DNA of 21,074 bases. Origin: JARICQ01 sp964428475 (GTDB lineage Bacteria; Bacillota; Clostridia; Tissierellales; Tissierellaceae). Where the stretch lies: the NCBI GenBank assembly GCA_964428475.1, contig CAYRYO010000029.1, forward strand, positions 1 to 21,074, written 5' to 3'. Both the position numbers and the translations under genes were made by a program. Below the pieces are notes generated by a model, which was given only the letters and a program-made list of their open reading frames with translations, did not search any database and was not told the DNA's origin. Positions 12,610-20,996 of this stretch are shown one piece after another; position 1 is the first letter of the stretch, and each line of letters opens with the position of its first letter.

Positions 12610-13560
12610 ATGGACAGAGAAAAAGTATTGCCAATACTATCAGCTATGTTGTTTTCACTTATATTTGGATTTTCATTTATGTTTAGTAAAGTAGCCCTTG
12701 AGATTATGAGTCCATTTGAACTTATAGCATTTAGATTTATGCTTGCAGCAATTACACTTTATATACTCAAGCTACTTAAAGTTATAAAAGTAGATTTAAA
12801 GGGAAAAGATATAAAGGTAATACTATTAGCATCTCTTGCAGAGCCAGTTATATATTTTATATTTGAGGTACTTGGATTAAACCTTACATCTTCATCAGAA
12901 GCTGGCCTTATGATATCTTTAATACCTGTAATTACTGCAGTGCTTGGAGTTATCCTTTTAAAGGAACATCTAAAGCCAATTCAAATCATATTTATTGTAA
13001 TGTCAGTAGCAGGAGTTATATTTATAAATGTAATGAAGGAAGGACTGAGTTTATCTGGTAATTTCCTAGGGATTATATTTTTATTTATAGCAGTGCTTTC
13101 GTCTTCCTTTTACAATATAGGATCCAAAAAAGCAACTACATCATTTACCCCATTTGAAGTTACCTATGTAATGATGTGGGTAGGAGCGATTGCATTTAAT
13201 CTGATACTTCTTGTAATTCATCTTGTAAATGGAACTATAAGGGATTATTTTGTTCCAATAATGAATGTACAGGCCATAATACCCATAGTTTATCTTGGTA
13301 TTTTATCATCAATAGTTGCGTTTTTCATGGTAAACTATAGTATATCAAAGATGCCAGTATCTCAGTATGCAGTATTTGGTAACTTGGTGACAATTGTATC
13401 AATTTTTGCAGGAGTATTTATATTAAAAGAAGATTTTTTTTGGTATCATATGGTAGGTACAATAGTCATATTACTAGGAGTATGGGGTACAGTTTATTTT
13501 GGAGAAAAAGATGAATTGCCTAAATGGATACAAAAGATTGAGGGAAAGGGAGATAATTGA
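12610..13560 (+). CDS. EamA/DMT-family transporter, complete
   Basis: A 316-residue inner-membrane protein with ten predicted helices in two EamA repeats. Repeat one runs from about residue 8 to 140 (LFSLIFGFSFMFSKVALEIMSPFELIAFRFMLAAITLYIL, then SSSEAGLMISLIPVITAVLGVILLKEHL). Repeat two runs from about 150 to 300 (GNFLGIIFLFIAVLSSSFYNIGSKKAT, then PVSQYAVFGNLVTIVSIFAGVFILKEDF). Length and layout are normal for the family, which exports amino acids, purines or drugs. The substrate cannot be assigned. GAAAGGA precedes the ATG. A terminator overlapping the 3' end separates it from the tRNA-thiolase gene. Confidence 0.9.
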   Translation: MDREKVLPILSAMLFSLIFGFSFMFSKVALEIMSPFELIAFRFMLAAITLYILKLLKVIKVDLKGKDIKVILLASLAEPVIYFIFEVLGLNLTSSSEAGLMISLIPVITAVLGVILLKEHLKPIQIIFIVMSVAGVIFINVMKEGLSLSGNFLGIIFLFIAVLSSSFYNIGSKKATTSFTPFEVTYVMMWVGAIAFNLILLVIHLVNGTIRDYFVPIMNVQAIIPIVYLGILSSIVAFFMVNYSISKMPVSQYAVFGNLVTIVSIFAGVFILKEDFFWYHMVGTIVILLGVWGTVYFGEKDELPKWIQKIEGKGDN

Positions 13561-13578
13561 TATCTCCTTTGTTTTTTT
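13545..13578 (+). terminator. Rho-independent terminator overlapping the DMT stop codon
   Basis: AAAGGGAGATA (13545-13555) pairs with TATCTCCTTT (13561-13570), leaving one G bulged. It is followed by G and a run of seven T. Confidence 0.8.
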
Positions 13579-13631
13579 ATGTAAATATTTGATATAATAT
13601 ATATAGAAGTAATACTAGATGGAGTGATAAG

Positions 13632-14501
13632 ATGGATGAAAAAAACAATGGCTTAAAAGGTTCAGGCTGTGAAATGGTCTTGCCTTTTAATGACAAAAAA
13701 CCATTACATGATATAGAAAAAAGCATAATAAAGACATATAGAAAGCATATATGGGGAAAGTTTATAAAAGGCATAAAAGAATACGATTTAATACAAGATG
13801 GTGATAAAATAGCAGTAGCTATATCTGGTGGAAAAGATAGTTTGCTACTTGCAAAATTATTTCAAGAATTGCATAATCATGGACACAGAAATTTTCAATT
13901 AGAATTTATAGCAATGGATCCAGGATATCACGCTGAAATCAGAGATCTATTAGAAGAAAATTGTAAATATCTAGATATACCAGTTGACATATATGGTGCA
14001 AATATATTTGATGTGGCAGATGAGATAGCCGGAGATTATCCATGCTATATGTGTGCAAGAATGAGACGTGGTGCCTTATATGGAAGGGCAAAAGAACTAG
14101 GGTGCAACAAGCTTGCACTTGGACATCATTTCAATGATGTAATTGAAACAACCATGTTAAATGTACTTTGTTCTGCAAATTTCAAGACCATGATGCCAAA
14201 ATTAAAAGCAAAAAACTTTGATAATATGGAACTCATTAGACCCATGTATTTAATAGAAGAAGAGTATATTGAGAGATGGATAAAAAACAGTGGTCTATTG
14301 CCACTTAATTGTGCTTGTATGGTAGCTGCTAAGAAAATTGGAAACAAGAGATACGAGATAAAGGATTTAATTAAAAGTCTTTCAGAGAATTTTAAAAATG
14401 TAGAGATGTCCATATTTAGAGCAACACAAAATGTAAACATGGATGCAGTGATAGGATGGGAAAAAGACGGGGAAAGATATTCATTTTTAGATGAATATTA
14501 A
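13632..14501 (+). CDS. TtcA-like tRNA 2-thiocytidine synthetase (PP-loop ATPase)
   Basis: The 289-residue enzyme has an N-type ATP pyrophosphatase PP-loop SGGKDS (residues 65-70), preceded by GDKIAVAI, as in the TtcA/TilS group. C138 and C141 (PCYMCARMRRG) and a later NCACM (C227/C229) fit the three cysteines that hold a [4Fe-4S] cluster in TtcA, which thiolates cytidine 32 of some tRNAs. ALGHHFNDVIETTMLN is the conserved downstream motif. The lack of a TilS C-terminal domain and the CxxC pair argue against lysidine synthetase. The gene may act on another tRNA base or in sulfur trafficking. The helicase gene starts 32 bases later, so cotranscription is likely. Confidence 0.85.
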   Translation: MDEKNNGLKGSGCEMVLPFNDKKPLHDIEKSIIKTYRKHIWGKFIKGIKEYDLIQDGDKIAVAISGGKDSLLLAKLFQELHNHGHRNFQLEFIAMDPGYHAEIRDLLEENCKYLDIPVDIYGANIFDVADEIAGDYPCYMCARMRRGALYGRAKELGCNKLALGHHFNDVIETTMLNVLCSANFKTMMPKLKAKNFDNMELIRPMYLIEEEYIERWIKNSGLLPLNCACMVAAKKIGNKRYEIKDLIKSLSENFKNVEMSIFRATQNVNMDAVIGWEKDGERYSFLDEY

Positions 14502-14533
14502 ATACTAAGATATAAGAAAAGGATGTGAAGTAG

Positions 14534-15829
14534 ATGACAGGATTTAAAGATTTAGGAATAAATACGGGAATAGAAAAGGTGCTTGCAGAAGGTGGGATAA
14601 CAAGCCCTACTCCAATACAAGAAAGATCAATCAGTGAAATACTTTCAGGTAGGGATCTAGTAGCACAGGCACAAACTGGTACAGGAAAGACATTGGCATT
14701 TCTCTTACCTATGATACAAAAGATGAATTTAGATAAAAAGGATATTCAAGGGCTTATAATTACACCAACCAGAGAACTTGCTCTGCAAATAACAAATGAA
14801 GCTAAAAAATTAGCAAAGGCTCGTGATATTAAAATATTAGCAGTATATGGTGGTCAGGATGTAGAAGCTCAAATAAAGAAATTAAAAAACGGAGTTCATT
14901 TAATAATAGCAACTCCAGGAAGACTACTAGACCACATAAGACGCGAAAACATAGATTTAGGTAAGCTAAGCTACCTAGTGCTAGATGAAGCGGATGAAAT
15001 GCTTAGAATGGGCTTTCTAGACGATGTAGAAAAGATAATAGTGGGGACACCAAAGGCTAGACAGACAATGCTATTTTCAGCAACTATCCCAAATGAAGTT
15101 AGAAGCCTAAGCAAGAGATTTATGAAAGATCCACTTCAAATTGAAATAGCAGCTAAAAATGAGACATTAGATGAAATAGAGCAGATAGTTATAGAAACTA
15201 GTGATAGAAGAAAACTTGACAATCTATGTAGCTTGATTGATGAATATAGACCCTACCTAGCTATAGTTTTCTGCCGTACAAAGAGAAGGGTAAAATCTTT
15301 AAATGAAGAGCTACTCTACAGGGGATATAATTCAGAAGAGCTTCATGGAGATTTAAGTCAGGCTAAAAGGGAAAGAGTGGTAAAATCCTTTAGAAAGGCA
15401 GAGCTTCAAATTTTAGTTGCCACAGATATAGTCTCAAGGGGAATAGATGTTGAAGGAGTTACTCATGTAGTAAACTATGATATACCAGAGAATGTAGATA
15501 GCTATATTCATAGGATTGGTAGAACAGGAAGAATAGGGAATTTAGGTATGGCAATTACATTTGTAACAGATAGGGATAAAGAAGATTTTGCACTTATCAA
15601 GAGAAAATTAAAGGCTGATATAGGTAAAAAAGAGATGAAAAAAGAAAAATTACAGCCTAGATCAAAAGACAAGAAGGCAAAAGAAAAAAGTTCAAAGGGA
15701 AAAGAAGAAAAAGAAGGAAGAAAAAACAAAAGAGAATATAAAAAGCCAGGTAAAAAATCATATAGAGAAGAAAAAACTACTACACCTAGATATGCTACTA
15801 AAGGCAAGAAAAAAGGCAAGAAAAAATAA
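14534..15829 (+). CDS. DEAD-box ATP-dependent RNA helicase (CshA/DeaD type)
   Basis: The 431-residue helicase has all core motifs in order: FKDLGINTGIEKVL and the Q motif (PTPIQERSI, about 23-31), motif I AQTGTGKT (about 46-53), PTRELALQ, TPGRLLDH, motif II DEAD, motif III SAT, then ILVATDIVSRGIDVEGV and motif VI HRIGRTGR. The last 70 residues are a disordered, Lys/Arg/Glu-rich tail (KKAKEKSSKGKEEKEGRKNK and onward to GKKKGKKK), common in Firmicute cold-shock and mRNA-decay helicases and probably used to bind RNA. It has no DbpA-type C-terminal domain. It probably remodels ribosome-assembly or mRNA-decay complexes. GGATGTGA lies before the ATG. Confidence 0.95.
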   Translation: MTGFKDLGINTGIEKVLAEGGITSPTPIQERSISEILSGRDLVAQAQTGTGKTLAFLLPMIQKMNLDKKDIQGLIITPTRELALQITNEAKKLAKARDIKILAVYGGQDVEAQIKKLKNGVHLIIATPGRLLDHIRRENIDLGKLSYLVLDEADEMLRMGFLDDVEKIIVGTPKARQTMLFSATIPNEVRSLSKRFMKDPLQIEIAAKNETLDEIEQIVIETSDRRKLDNLCSLIDEYRPYLAIVFCRTKRRVKSLNEELLYRGYNSEELHGDLSQAKRERVVKSFRKAELQILVATDIVSRGIDVEGVTHVVNYDIPENVDSYIHRIGRTGRIGNLGMAITFVTDRDKEDFALIKRKLKADIGKKEMKKEKLQPRSKDKKAKEKSSKGKEEKEGRKNKREYKKPGKKSYREEKTTTPRYATKGKKKGKKK

Positions 15830-15848
15830 TATTGATTTATCACTGTAG

Positions 15849-15870
15849 GGGTCGGATTTCATCCCGACCC
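15849..15870 (+). repeat. GC-rich palindromic element, copy 1, also a terminator for the helicase gene
   Basis: GGGTCGG (15849-15855) pairs with CCGACCC (15864-15870), preceded by CTGTAG and followed by GTGGTTTTAA. It is much richer in GC than its surroundings. The CTGTAGGG lead and the GG-TTT-CC centre recur at 16661-16687. Confidence 0.6.
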
Positions 15871-15896
15871 GTGGTTTTAAGTAAGGGGGGGATTTT

Positions 15897-16574
15897 ATTA
15901 AAATTATATTAAAAAAGCTTATAAGACTTTTTCTTGGTTATTTTGCATATGCAATAGGGATAGTAATGACTATCAATGCTAATTTGGGATTGGCACCTTG
16001 GGATGTATTACATCAAGGTCTATCAAAGGTTACTGGAATAACTATGGGGCGTGCAAGTATGCTTCTGGGCTTTATAATATTAATATTAAATATAGTATTT
16101 AATGAAAATATAGGATGGGGAACAGTTTTTAATATGATATTCATAGGGATATTTATGGATGTTTTAATGGTCAACAATTTAATCCCTACATTTACTGGGA
16201 TTGTAGCTAGATTTATATTGATGCTAATGGGAATGTTGGTGCTTGGATATGCATGTGTAATATATATGGGTACTGGACTTGGATCTGGCCCCAGAGATGG
16301 ACTGATGGTTGCTCTTACCAAAAGAACAGGAAAATCCGTGAGATTTGTAAAAAATTCTGTTGAAATCTTAGTAACTATATTTGGATATTTTCTTGGTGGT
16401 TCTGTAGGTATAGGCACAGCAGTCATGGCAATTGGAGGAGGATACTTTTTTCAATTTGCATTTAAGACCACAAATTTTGATGTAAAGGTTTTGGAACACA
16501 GATATATAGGTCAGGATATTAAATATATAAAAGAAAAAGTTCAACAATATAAGATGAAGAAAAATGAAGATTAG
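15897..16574 (+). CDS. YczE/YyaS-family membrane protein, apparent ATT start
   Basis: This membrane protein of about 225 residues has five to six helices. The conserved core is ANLGLAPWDVLHQGLSKVTGITMGRASMLLG near the N-terminus and MGTGLGSGPRDGLMVALTKRTG in the second half. Both are marks of the YczE-like family, a function-poor group related to YitT. The first ATG (15966) would cut away the first helix. The same frame codes KIILKKLIRLFLGYFAYAIGIV before it, exactly what homologues carry. The only initiator placed correctly after the GGGGGGG ribosome binding site (15885-15891) is ATT at 15897, and the frame is closed by TAA at 15882-15884. An ATT start is rare and usually signals translational control. 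A sequencing error in the start codon or in the run of seven G is the alternative. Confidence 0.7.
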   Translation: MKIILKKLIRLFLGYFAYAIGIVMTINANLGLAPWDVLHQGLSKVTGITMGRASMLLGFIILILNIVFNENIGWGTVFNMIFIGIFMDVLMVNNLIPTFTGIVARFILMLMGMLVLGYACVIYMGTGLGSGPRDGLMVALTKRTGKSVRFVKNSVEILVTIFGYFLGGSVGIGTAVMAIGGGYFFQFAFKTTNFDVKVLEHRYIGQDIKYIKEKVQQYKMKKNED

Positions 16575-16665
16575 AAAATAAATGTTATGTGATTGAAAAG
16601 CATGGGTGGGATCAAACAAGAGGTCACTAAAGTGGAAAATTCATTGCTTTATTAACACATCTGTA

Positions 16666-16687
16666 GGGCTGGTTTTTACACCGGCCC
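16666..16687. repeat. GC-rich palindromic element, copy 2, possible shared terminator
   Basis: GGGCTGG (16666-16672) pairs with CCGGCCC (16681-16687) with one G-T pair. It is preceded by CTGTA and followed by TTTATTG. It lies between the convergent YczE-like and metallo-hydrolase genes. Confidence 0.6.
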
Positions 16688-16733
16688 TTTATTGTCAGTA
16701 AATTTATTAATCAAAAAAGCTTTTATGTCCCAA

Positions 16734-17423
16734 TTAACAATTAACAATTTCAATGTAATTTTTCTTATTTATATCCACAATCTTGGTCCCTACGTTACCT
16801 ATTTTGTTGATAAAATCCCTTGATGTATGGTACTTATCCCCAAAATGCATTGGGAGAAAATAATTTGGATTTAGTTCTTTTATAAAATATTCTCCACCCA
16901 AGCTAAAGGCTTCTCCTAGTCTAGGGTCTACAGGGAAAAATGCTATATCTATATCAATGTTTGCCCTCTTTATCTTTGCTATTTCATCTTTAAACTGCTT
17001 TTCCTCATCTTTTTGTTTTTCTTGTGAATCATTTTGCCAATGCCACCAGTTTAAATCACCTGCAAAGAAAATATTCACATTTCTATAATTAACTAGAAAT
17101 GAAAGTCCAAGGTCAGTAGATCCAAAGCTTGTTATGTTTACATTATCTAATTGTAATTTTTTATATGGCTTCATAATGCATATATCTTTTGAATTTGAAA
17201 AATGAGCTATATCGGAACTTAATATATAGGTGATATTTTTTTTATCCCCTTTCCATTTGAAGATATTTTCTGTATAGTGATCTTCATGTCCATGTGTTGC
17301 AAATACAATAGTCCTTTTATCTTTTAAATCAATATCACCCTTATAGTAGTCAAATATCATTGTGATATCGTCCGTTTCAAGTGTAAATCCACTGTTAAAT
17401 ATATGTGTTATTTTTATATCCAT
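16734..17423 (-). CDS. Metallo-beta-lactamase-fold hydrolase
   Basis: A 229-residue cytosolic protein of the MBL fold. The metal motif HGHEDH is at residues 44-49 (THGHEDHY). FFAGDLNWW gives the later metal-bridging aspartate, and LPMHFGDKY gives a final histidine, so both metal sites appear complete. The opening ITHIFNSGFTLETDDITMIFDYY is like the UlaG/YtkL-type lactonase or phosphodiesterase branch rather than true beta-lactamases. A charged helical insert (SQEKQKDEEKQFKDEIAKIKRANI, about 131-155) sits between the motifs. AAGGAG precedes the ATG at good spacing. The substrate is unknown. It lies 76 bases downstream of the sensor-kinase gene on the same strand with no strong terminator between, so it might be in its regulon. 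Confidence 0.85.
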   Translation of the reverse strand: MDIKITHIFNSGFTLETDDITMIFDYYKGDIDLKDKRTIVFATHGHEDHYTENIFKWKGDKKNITYILSSDIAHFSNSKDICIMKPYKKLQLDNVNITSFGSTDLGLSFLVNYRNVNIFFAGDLNWWHWQNDSQEKQKDEEKQFKDEIAKIKRANIDIDIAFFPVDPRLGEAFSLGGEYFIKELNPNYFLPMHFGDKYHTSRDFINKIGNVGTKIVDINKKNYIEIVNC

Positions 17424-17499
17424 TTTAACAACTCCTTTTAAGTAATTAAACTAATTAAGCATTTGAACGTATACTAACTTTTTTGAAGAAGGTCTAATA

Positions 17500-18870
17500 T
17501 TACAAGCCTAAAGCTATCTCTATATAGAAGGATACCCCTTTATCTTCATTTTTAGCATAAATAATTGAATTGTGATTTTTGATTATTTTATCTGTAATAG
17601 CAAGACCCAGTCCAAATTGCCCCTTATAACCTTTATTAAATTTTTTAAATAAATTTTCTAGGATTTCATCCTCAATCTTAGGACCATTATTGTAAATCTT
17701 AAGCGTGATCACATCAGTTTTTTTAAGTGAGATGGCAATCTCTTCATTTGCATATCTAATGCTATTGTCAATTAAATTTTCTAATACTATCTTCCACTGT
17801 TCTATATCTCCATTTATTTCTATATGGTCTAAATCTACATTTACATTCAAATCTTCTTTTAATGACCCCTTTAAACCGTAAAGCGAAAATCTCTCAAGTG
17901 TATCGAGGATTAATTTATCTAAATAGAAATACTCTCTTTTTATACTATGTGTTGACATATAATCTAATTTATTTAGATATAGAATGTTCTTTATCTTTTT
18001 CTCAAGTCTCTCTGCCTCGCTGTCTATTGTATCTACAGACGCTATTAAATCTCCCTTTGGATATATACCATCTTTAATAGATCCAGCAAAACTCCTGATT
18101 ACCATTACAGGTGTTTTAAGTTCGTGCGATATATGTTGTAGGAAGTTTCTCTCTGCTTCATCTTGCCTTATAAGTTGCTTTCTTAGATGGTCTACCGAAT
18201 CTCCAAGTTTTCCTATTTCATCATTTCTATTTAGATTGACGGGTTCAGTCCACTTGTTCTTAGATAATTTTTCAACCCTTTTCTCTAAATCTACCAGAGG
18301 TTTTGATATATACCTAGATAAAATTGTAGCCGGTATAAATGAAAAGGATAAAACCAAAAAGACCACTATAAATAATTTCCTAAACAAGGTATTTACAAGA
18401 TCATCCCTATATGAATCTCCCATATAAGAAATCAAAAATGCATCTTGTCTTAAAACTTTGCCCCTTGAGATTATATAAAACACTTTTTCGTCTTCTATAT
18501 TTGCAGTATATTCTTTGCTAATGCTACCTTGAGTAAAGGCTTCATTTTTTACCTTTTGAAGAAATTCTAAATCCATAGGGTTATTTAGTATTATCTTTTC
18601 ATTATATATCATAAAGTGATTTACCGTTCGTATATCTTCTAGGCTAGTATTTGTATCCCTAAAAAAATCAGGGCCAATATAATCCCTATAAATATCTCCT
18701 TCAAGCTGACTAAAGACAAGACTTTGTGCAGAATCTATAGTTCGATATATTTCCCTTGTAAAAAACTCTCTAAGAGTAGATGGAAGTATAAAGGAGAGTA
18801 AGAGGGATATAGAAAGTGTAATCAATCCTATAACAATCCATATTTGAACCCATAATGGTTTATTTTTCAT
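17500..18870 (-). CDS. Sensor histidine kinase, CssS-like by position
   Basis: The 456-residue membrane kinase starts at ATG 18870 (MKNKPLWVQIW), which overlaps the regulator's stop codon by 11 bases. A longer frame to 18909 lacks a good site. Order of parts: TM1 (about 7-29), an extracellular sensor of about 135 residues, TM2 (about 165-185), HAMP (SRYISKPLVDLEKRVEKLSKN), the phosphoacceptor helix HISHELKTP with H249, and a HATPase domain with ENLIDNSIRYAN (N box), NNGPKIEDE (G1) and GQFGLGLAI (G2). GGGTGGTG inside the regulator gene is the ribosome binding site, which suggests translational coupling. Its partner is the OmpR-type regulator just upstream. Divergence from htrA suggests that it senses misfolded or secreted protein, by analogy with CssS. 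Confidence 0.9.
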   Translation of the reverse strand: MKNKPLWVQIWIVIGLITLSISLLLSFILPSTLREFFTREIYRTIDSAQSLVFSQLEGDIYRDYIGPDFFRDTNTSLEDIRTVNHFMIYNEKIILNNPMDLEFLQKVKNEAFTQGSISKEYTANIEDEKVFYIISRGKVLRQDAFLISYMGDSYRDDLVNTLFRKLFIVVFLVLSFSFIPATILSRYISKPLVDLEKRVEKLSKNKWTEPVNLNRNDEIGKLGDSVDHLRKQLIRQDEAERNFLQHISHELKTPVMVIRSFAGSIKDGIYPKGDLIASVDTIDSEAERLEKKIKNILYLNKLDYMSTHSIKREYFYLDKLILDTLERFSLYGLKGSLKEDLNVNVDLDHIEINGDIEQWKIVLENLIDNSIRYANEEIAISLKKTDVITLKIYNNGPKIEDEILENLFKKFNKGYKGQFGLGLAITDKIIKNHNSIIYAKNEDKGVSFYIEIALGL

Positions 18871-19525
18871 CTGACACCACCCTATATCCATAGCCATATA
18901 TAGTTTCAATATTTAACTTTGGTACCTTTTTTCTAAGGCGACGAATTAAATCATCTACAACTCTATCTGATCCAAAATAGTCATCTCCCCATATAAAAAA
19001 TAATATCTGTTCACGGGAAAGCGCCCTTCCTATATTTTCTGAAAAATAGACTAAGAGCTCATATTCTTTAGAAGTTAGATCTATTAGCTTTTTATCCAAG
19101 CTAATCTGTCTACTGGATTTATTGATAGTATATTCACCTAGGGAATAAGAATTTATATTTGCCTTTTGTCTTCCAAGTATATTCTTTACTCGAATAACAA
19201 GCTCTCTAGGTAAAAATGGCTTTGCCAGATAGTCATCACTTCCAAGTTCAAGTCCCAGCACTCTGTCTATATCTTGATCCCTTGCAGATATAAATATCAC
19301 TGGGATATCAGGGTTAGTATTTTTAATCTCCTTTATAAGCTGGTATCCATCTATATCAGGTAGCATTATATCAAGTATCCATAAATTAGGCGGATTTTTT
19401 ATATTTTGCTTTGCATCTAAACCATTTAAAAAAGCTACAACGTGAAATCCTTCATTTTCTAAATAAGATTTTAACACAATGTTTAAATTTTCATCATCTT
19501 CAACCAAATATATTGTATTTGACAT
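18860..19525 (-). CDS. OmpR/PhoB-family response regulator, CssR-like by position
   Basis: A 221-residue two-component regulator. The receiver domain (about 1-118) has acidic pair VEDDEN (residues 6-11), phosphoacceptor D52 in WILDIMLPD, IFISARD, and LAKPF with the conserved lysine. The DNA-binding winged helix (about 125-220) has IDLTSKEYELLVYFSENIGRALSREQIL and VDDLIRRLRKKV, then IETIYGYGYRV, typical of OmpR/PhoB. TGGAGTGA precedes the ATG. Its 3' end overlaps the kinase start. It probably controls the divergent htrA gene, and possibly its own operon, from the 165-base gap at 19526-19690. Confidence 0.93.
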   Translation of the reverse strand: MSNTIYLVEDDENLNIVLKSYLENEGFHVVAFLNGLDAKQNIKNPPNLWILDIMLPDIDGYQLIKEIKNTNPDIPVIFISARDQDIDRVLGLELGSDDYLAKPFLPRELVIRVKNILGRQKANINSYSLGEYTINKSSRQISLDKKLIDLTSKEYELLVYFSENIGRALSREQILFFIWGDDYFGSDRVVDDLIRRLRKKVPKLNIETIYGYGYRVVSDEK

Positions 19526-19690
19526 ATAATCACTCCATTACATTTATTATATACATTATAACAAAAAAACTATATAAAATATAAATCACACAACAAAAAC
19601 ACAATTCTAACATATTATTTTCAAAGTCTTTGGGTAAAATATGTATAAAGATAAAAATCAAAAAATCACTTAATATTAGGGGGAGTAAAT

Positions 19691-20947
19691 ATGGATGAAA
19701 ACAATTTAAATAATAATCCAGATGATGCAAGAATAAATCGAGATTTCACAGATGAAGAAAGTCATTTAATGCAAAATGAACAAGGCTACAGACAGACTGA
19801 GCGTGAGTATGTGTATAAAGAAGAAGGAAAAAAGAAAAAGGCTTTTAGAGGAAGTGTATTTTCATATATAGCTATAGCACTTGTAACTTCAATAATAGGT
19901 GGTATTGCTGCTCCTTATTTAGGATCCATAGTGTATGGGGGTATACTTCCAGACCCATATGAAAATAGATATACAGCTACTACAGATTCCCTTGTAATAA
20001 ACACTAAAGATGATATCACAACAGTATCTGCAGTCGCTAAGAAATCCATGAGTTCTGTAGTAGGTATTACCACTATAGAAGAAGTACAGCAATATTGGTT
20101 TATGCCTCAGCAGGTAGAGGGTGTAGGTACAGGAGTTATAGTAGATAGCAATGGATATATACTCACAAATTCGCATGTAATAAGAGATGGAAATGCAAAA
20201 TCAATTCATGTATTATTTGAAAATGGAGAAAAACAAGAGGCGGAACTTTTGTGGAATGAGCCTTCATTAGATCTTGCCATAGTAAAAGTAGATAAAACAG
20301 GACTTCCTCTTGCAGAACTTGGAGATTCAGACAAACTTATAGTAGGAGAACCAGCAATAGCTATAGGAAACCCACTAGGGCTAGAATTTCAAAGAACAGT
20401 TACCTCTGGAATCATCTCGGGATTAAACAGATCTATACAGATATCTGAGGACACAGTAATAGAAAATTTAATTCAAACAGATGCATCTATAAATAATGGT
20501 AATAGTGGAGGACCACTGTTAAATAGCAAAGGACAAGTAATAGGTATAAATACAGCAAAGATAAAATCAGCAGAGGGTCTAGGTTTTTCAATCCCAATCA
20601 ATGAAGCAAAGGCAGTCATAGAACAAGTAATAGAAAAGGGAAACTTTGAAACAGTATTTATTGGAATATCTGGCATTGCAGTAGATGACTATGAGGCAAG
20701 ACTTGGAATAGAGATAGAGGCAGAGAAGGGAATAATACTGGTTCAAGTATCTTCAGATACTCCAGCAGATAAGGCAGGTTTGTTAAATGGTGATATCATA
20801 GTTAAAATAGATGATGTTGAAGTTGACAGCATGACTAAACTCAAGAAAGCTCTTTATAGCTATAAGCTAGGAGATAAGGCAAATTTAACTATAGTTAGAA
20901 ATAATAAAGAGCAAGAAGTTGAAGTAAAGTTTACACAATTAAAATAA
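19691..20947 (+). CDS. htrA: HtrA/DegP-type serine protease, membrane-anchored, one PDZ domain
   Basis: A 418-residue quality-control protease acting outside the membrane. The layout is a hydrophilic, charged cytoplasmic N-terminus (1-55), one membrane helix (about 56-78, SYIAIALVTSIIGGIAAPYLG), a trypsin-like domain, and a single PDZ domain (about 315-415, GIILVQVSSDTPADKAGLLNGDIIVKIDDVEV). The catalytic triad is complete: H162 in TNSHVI, D194 in LDLAIVKV, S272 in NNGNSGGPL. Length and layout match Bacillus HtrA/HtrB. AGGGGGAG lies before the ATG. Transcribed away from the two-component operon, as in the CssRS-controlled secretion-stress response. No clear CssR site was recognised, so the regulatory link rests on gene order. 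Confidence 0.95.
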   Translation: MDENNLNNNPDDARINRDFTDEESHLMQNEQGYRQTEREYVYKEEGKKKKAFRGSVFSYIAIALVTSIIGGIAAPYLGSIVYGGILPDPYENRYTATTDSLVINTKDDITTVSAVAKKSMSSVVGITTIEEVQQYWFMPQQVEGVGTGVIVDSNGYILTNSHVIRDGNAKSIHVLFENGEKQEAELLWNEPSLDLAIVKVDKTGLPLAELGDSDKLIVGEPAIAIGNPLGLEFQRTVTSGIISGLNRSIQISEDTVIENLIQTDASINNGNSGGPLLNSKGQVIGINTAKIKSAEGLGFSIPINEAKAVIEQVIEKGNFETVFIGISGIAVDDYEARLGIEIEAEKGIILVQVSSDTPADKAGLLNGDIIVKIDDVEVDSMTKLKKALYSYKLGDKANLTIVRNNKEQEVEVKFTQLK

Positions 20948-20963
20948 TATAAGATATCATGGA

Positions 20964-20996
20964 GGTCACAGACTGTAATTACTAAAGGCTGTGACC
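20964..20996 (+). terminator. Hairpin terminator after htrA
   Basis: GGTCACAG (20964-20971) pairs with CTGTGACC (20989-20996), followed by CTTTACTT. The loop is 17 bases. From here to 21074 nothing else was recognised. Confidence 0.7.

Noticed and set aside
15609..15829. Lys-rich repeats in the helicase tail as a sign of frameshift or foreign DNA
   Set aside because: Basic disordered tails are normal for Firmicute DEAD-box helicases, and the frame is intact to its stop.
16013..16426. 137-codon reverse-strand frame inside the YczE-like gene
   Set aside because: Antisense shadow of a membrane-protein gene; Pro/Ile-rich with no motif.
16602..16655. Short 17-codon frame starting ATG GGT GGG
   Set aside because: No ribosome binding site, no homology sign and too short to support.
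18871..18909. Longer N-terminus for the sensor kinase
   Set aside because: The extension lies inside the regulator gene and lacks a well-spaced ribosome binding site; ATG 18870 has one and precedes a normal first helix.
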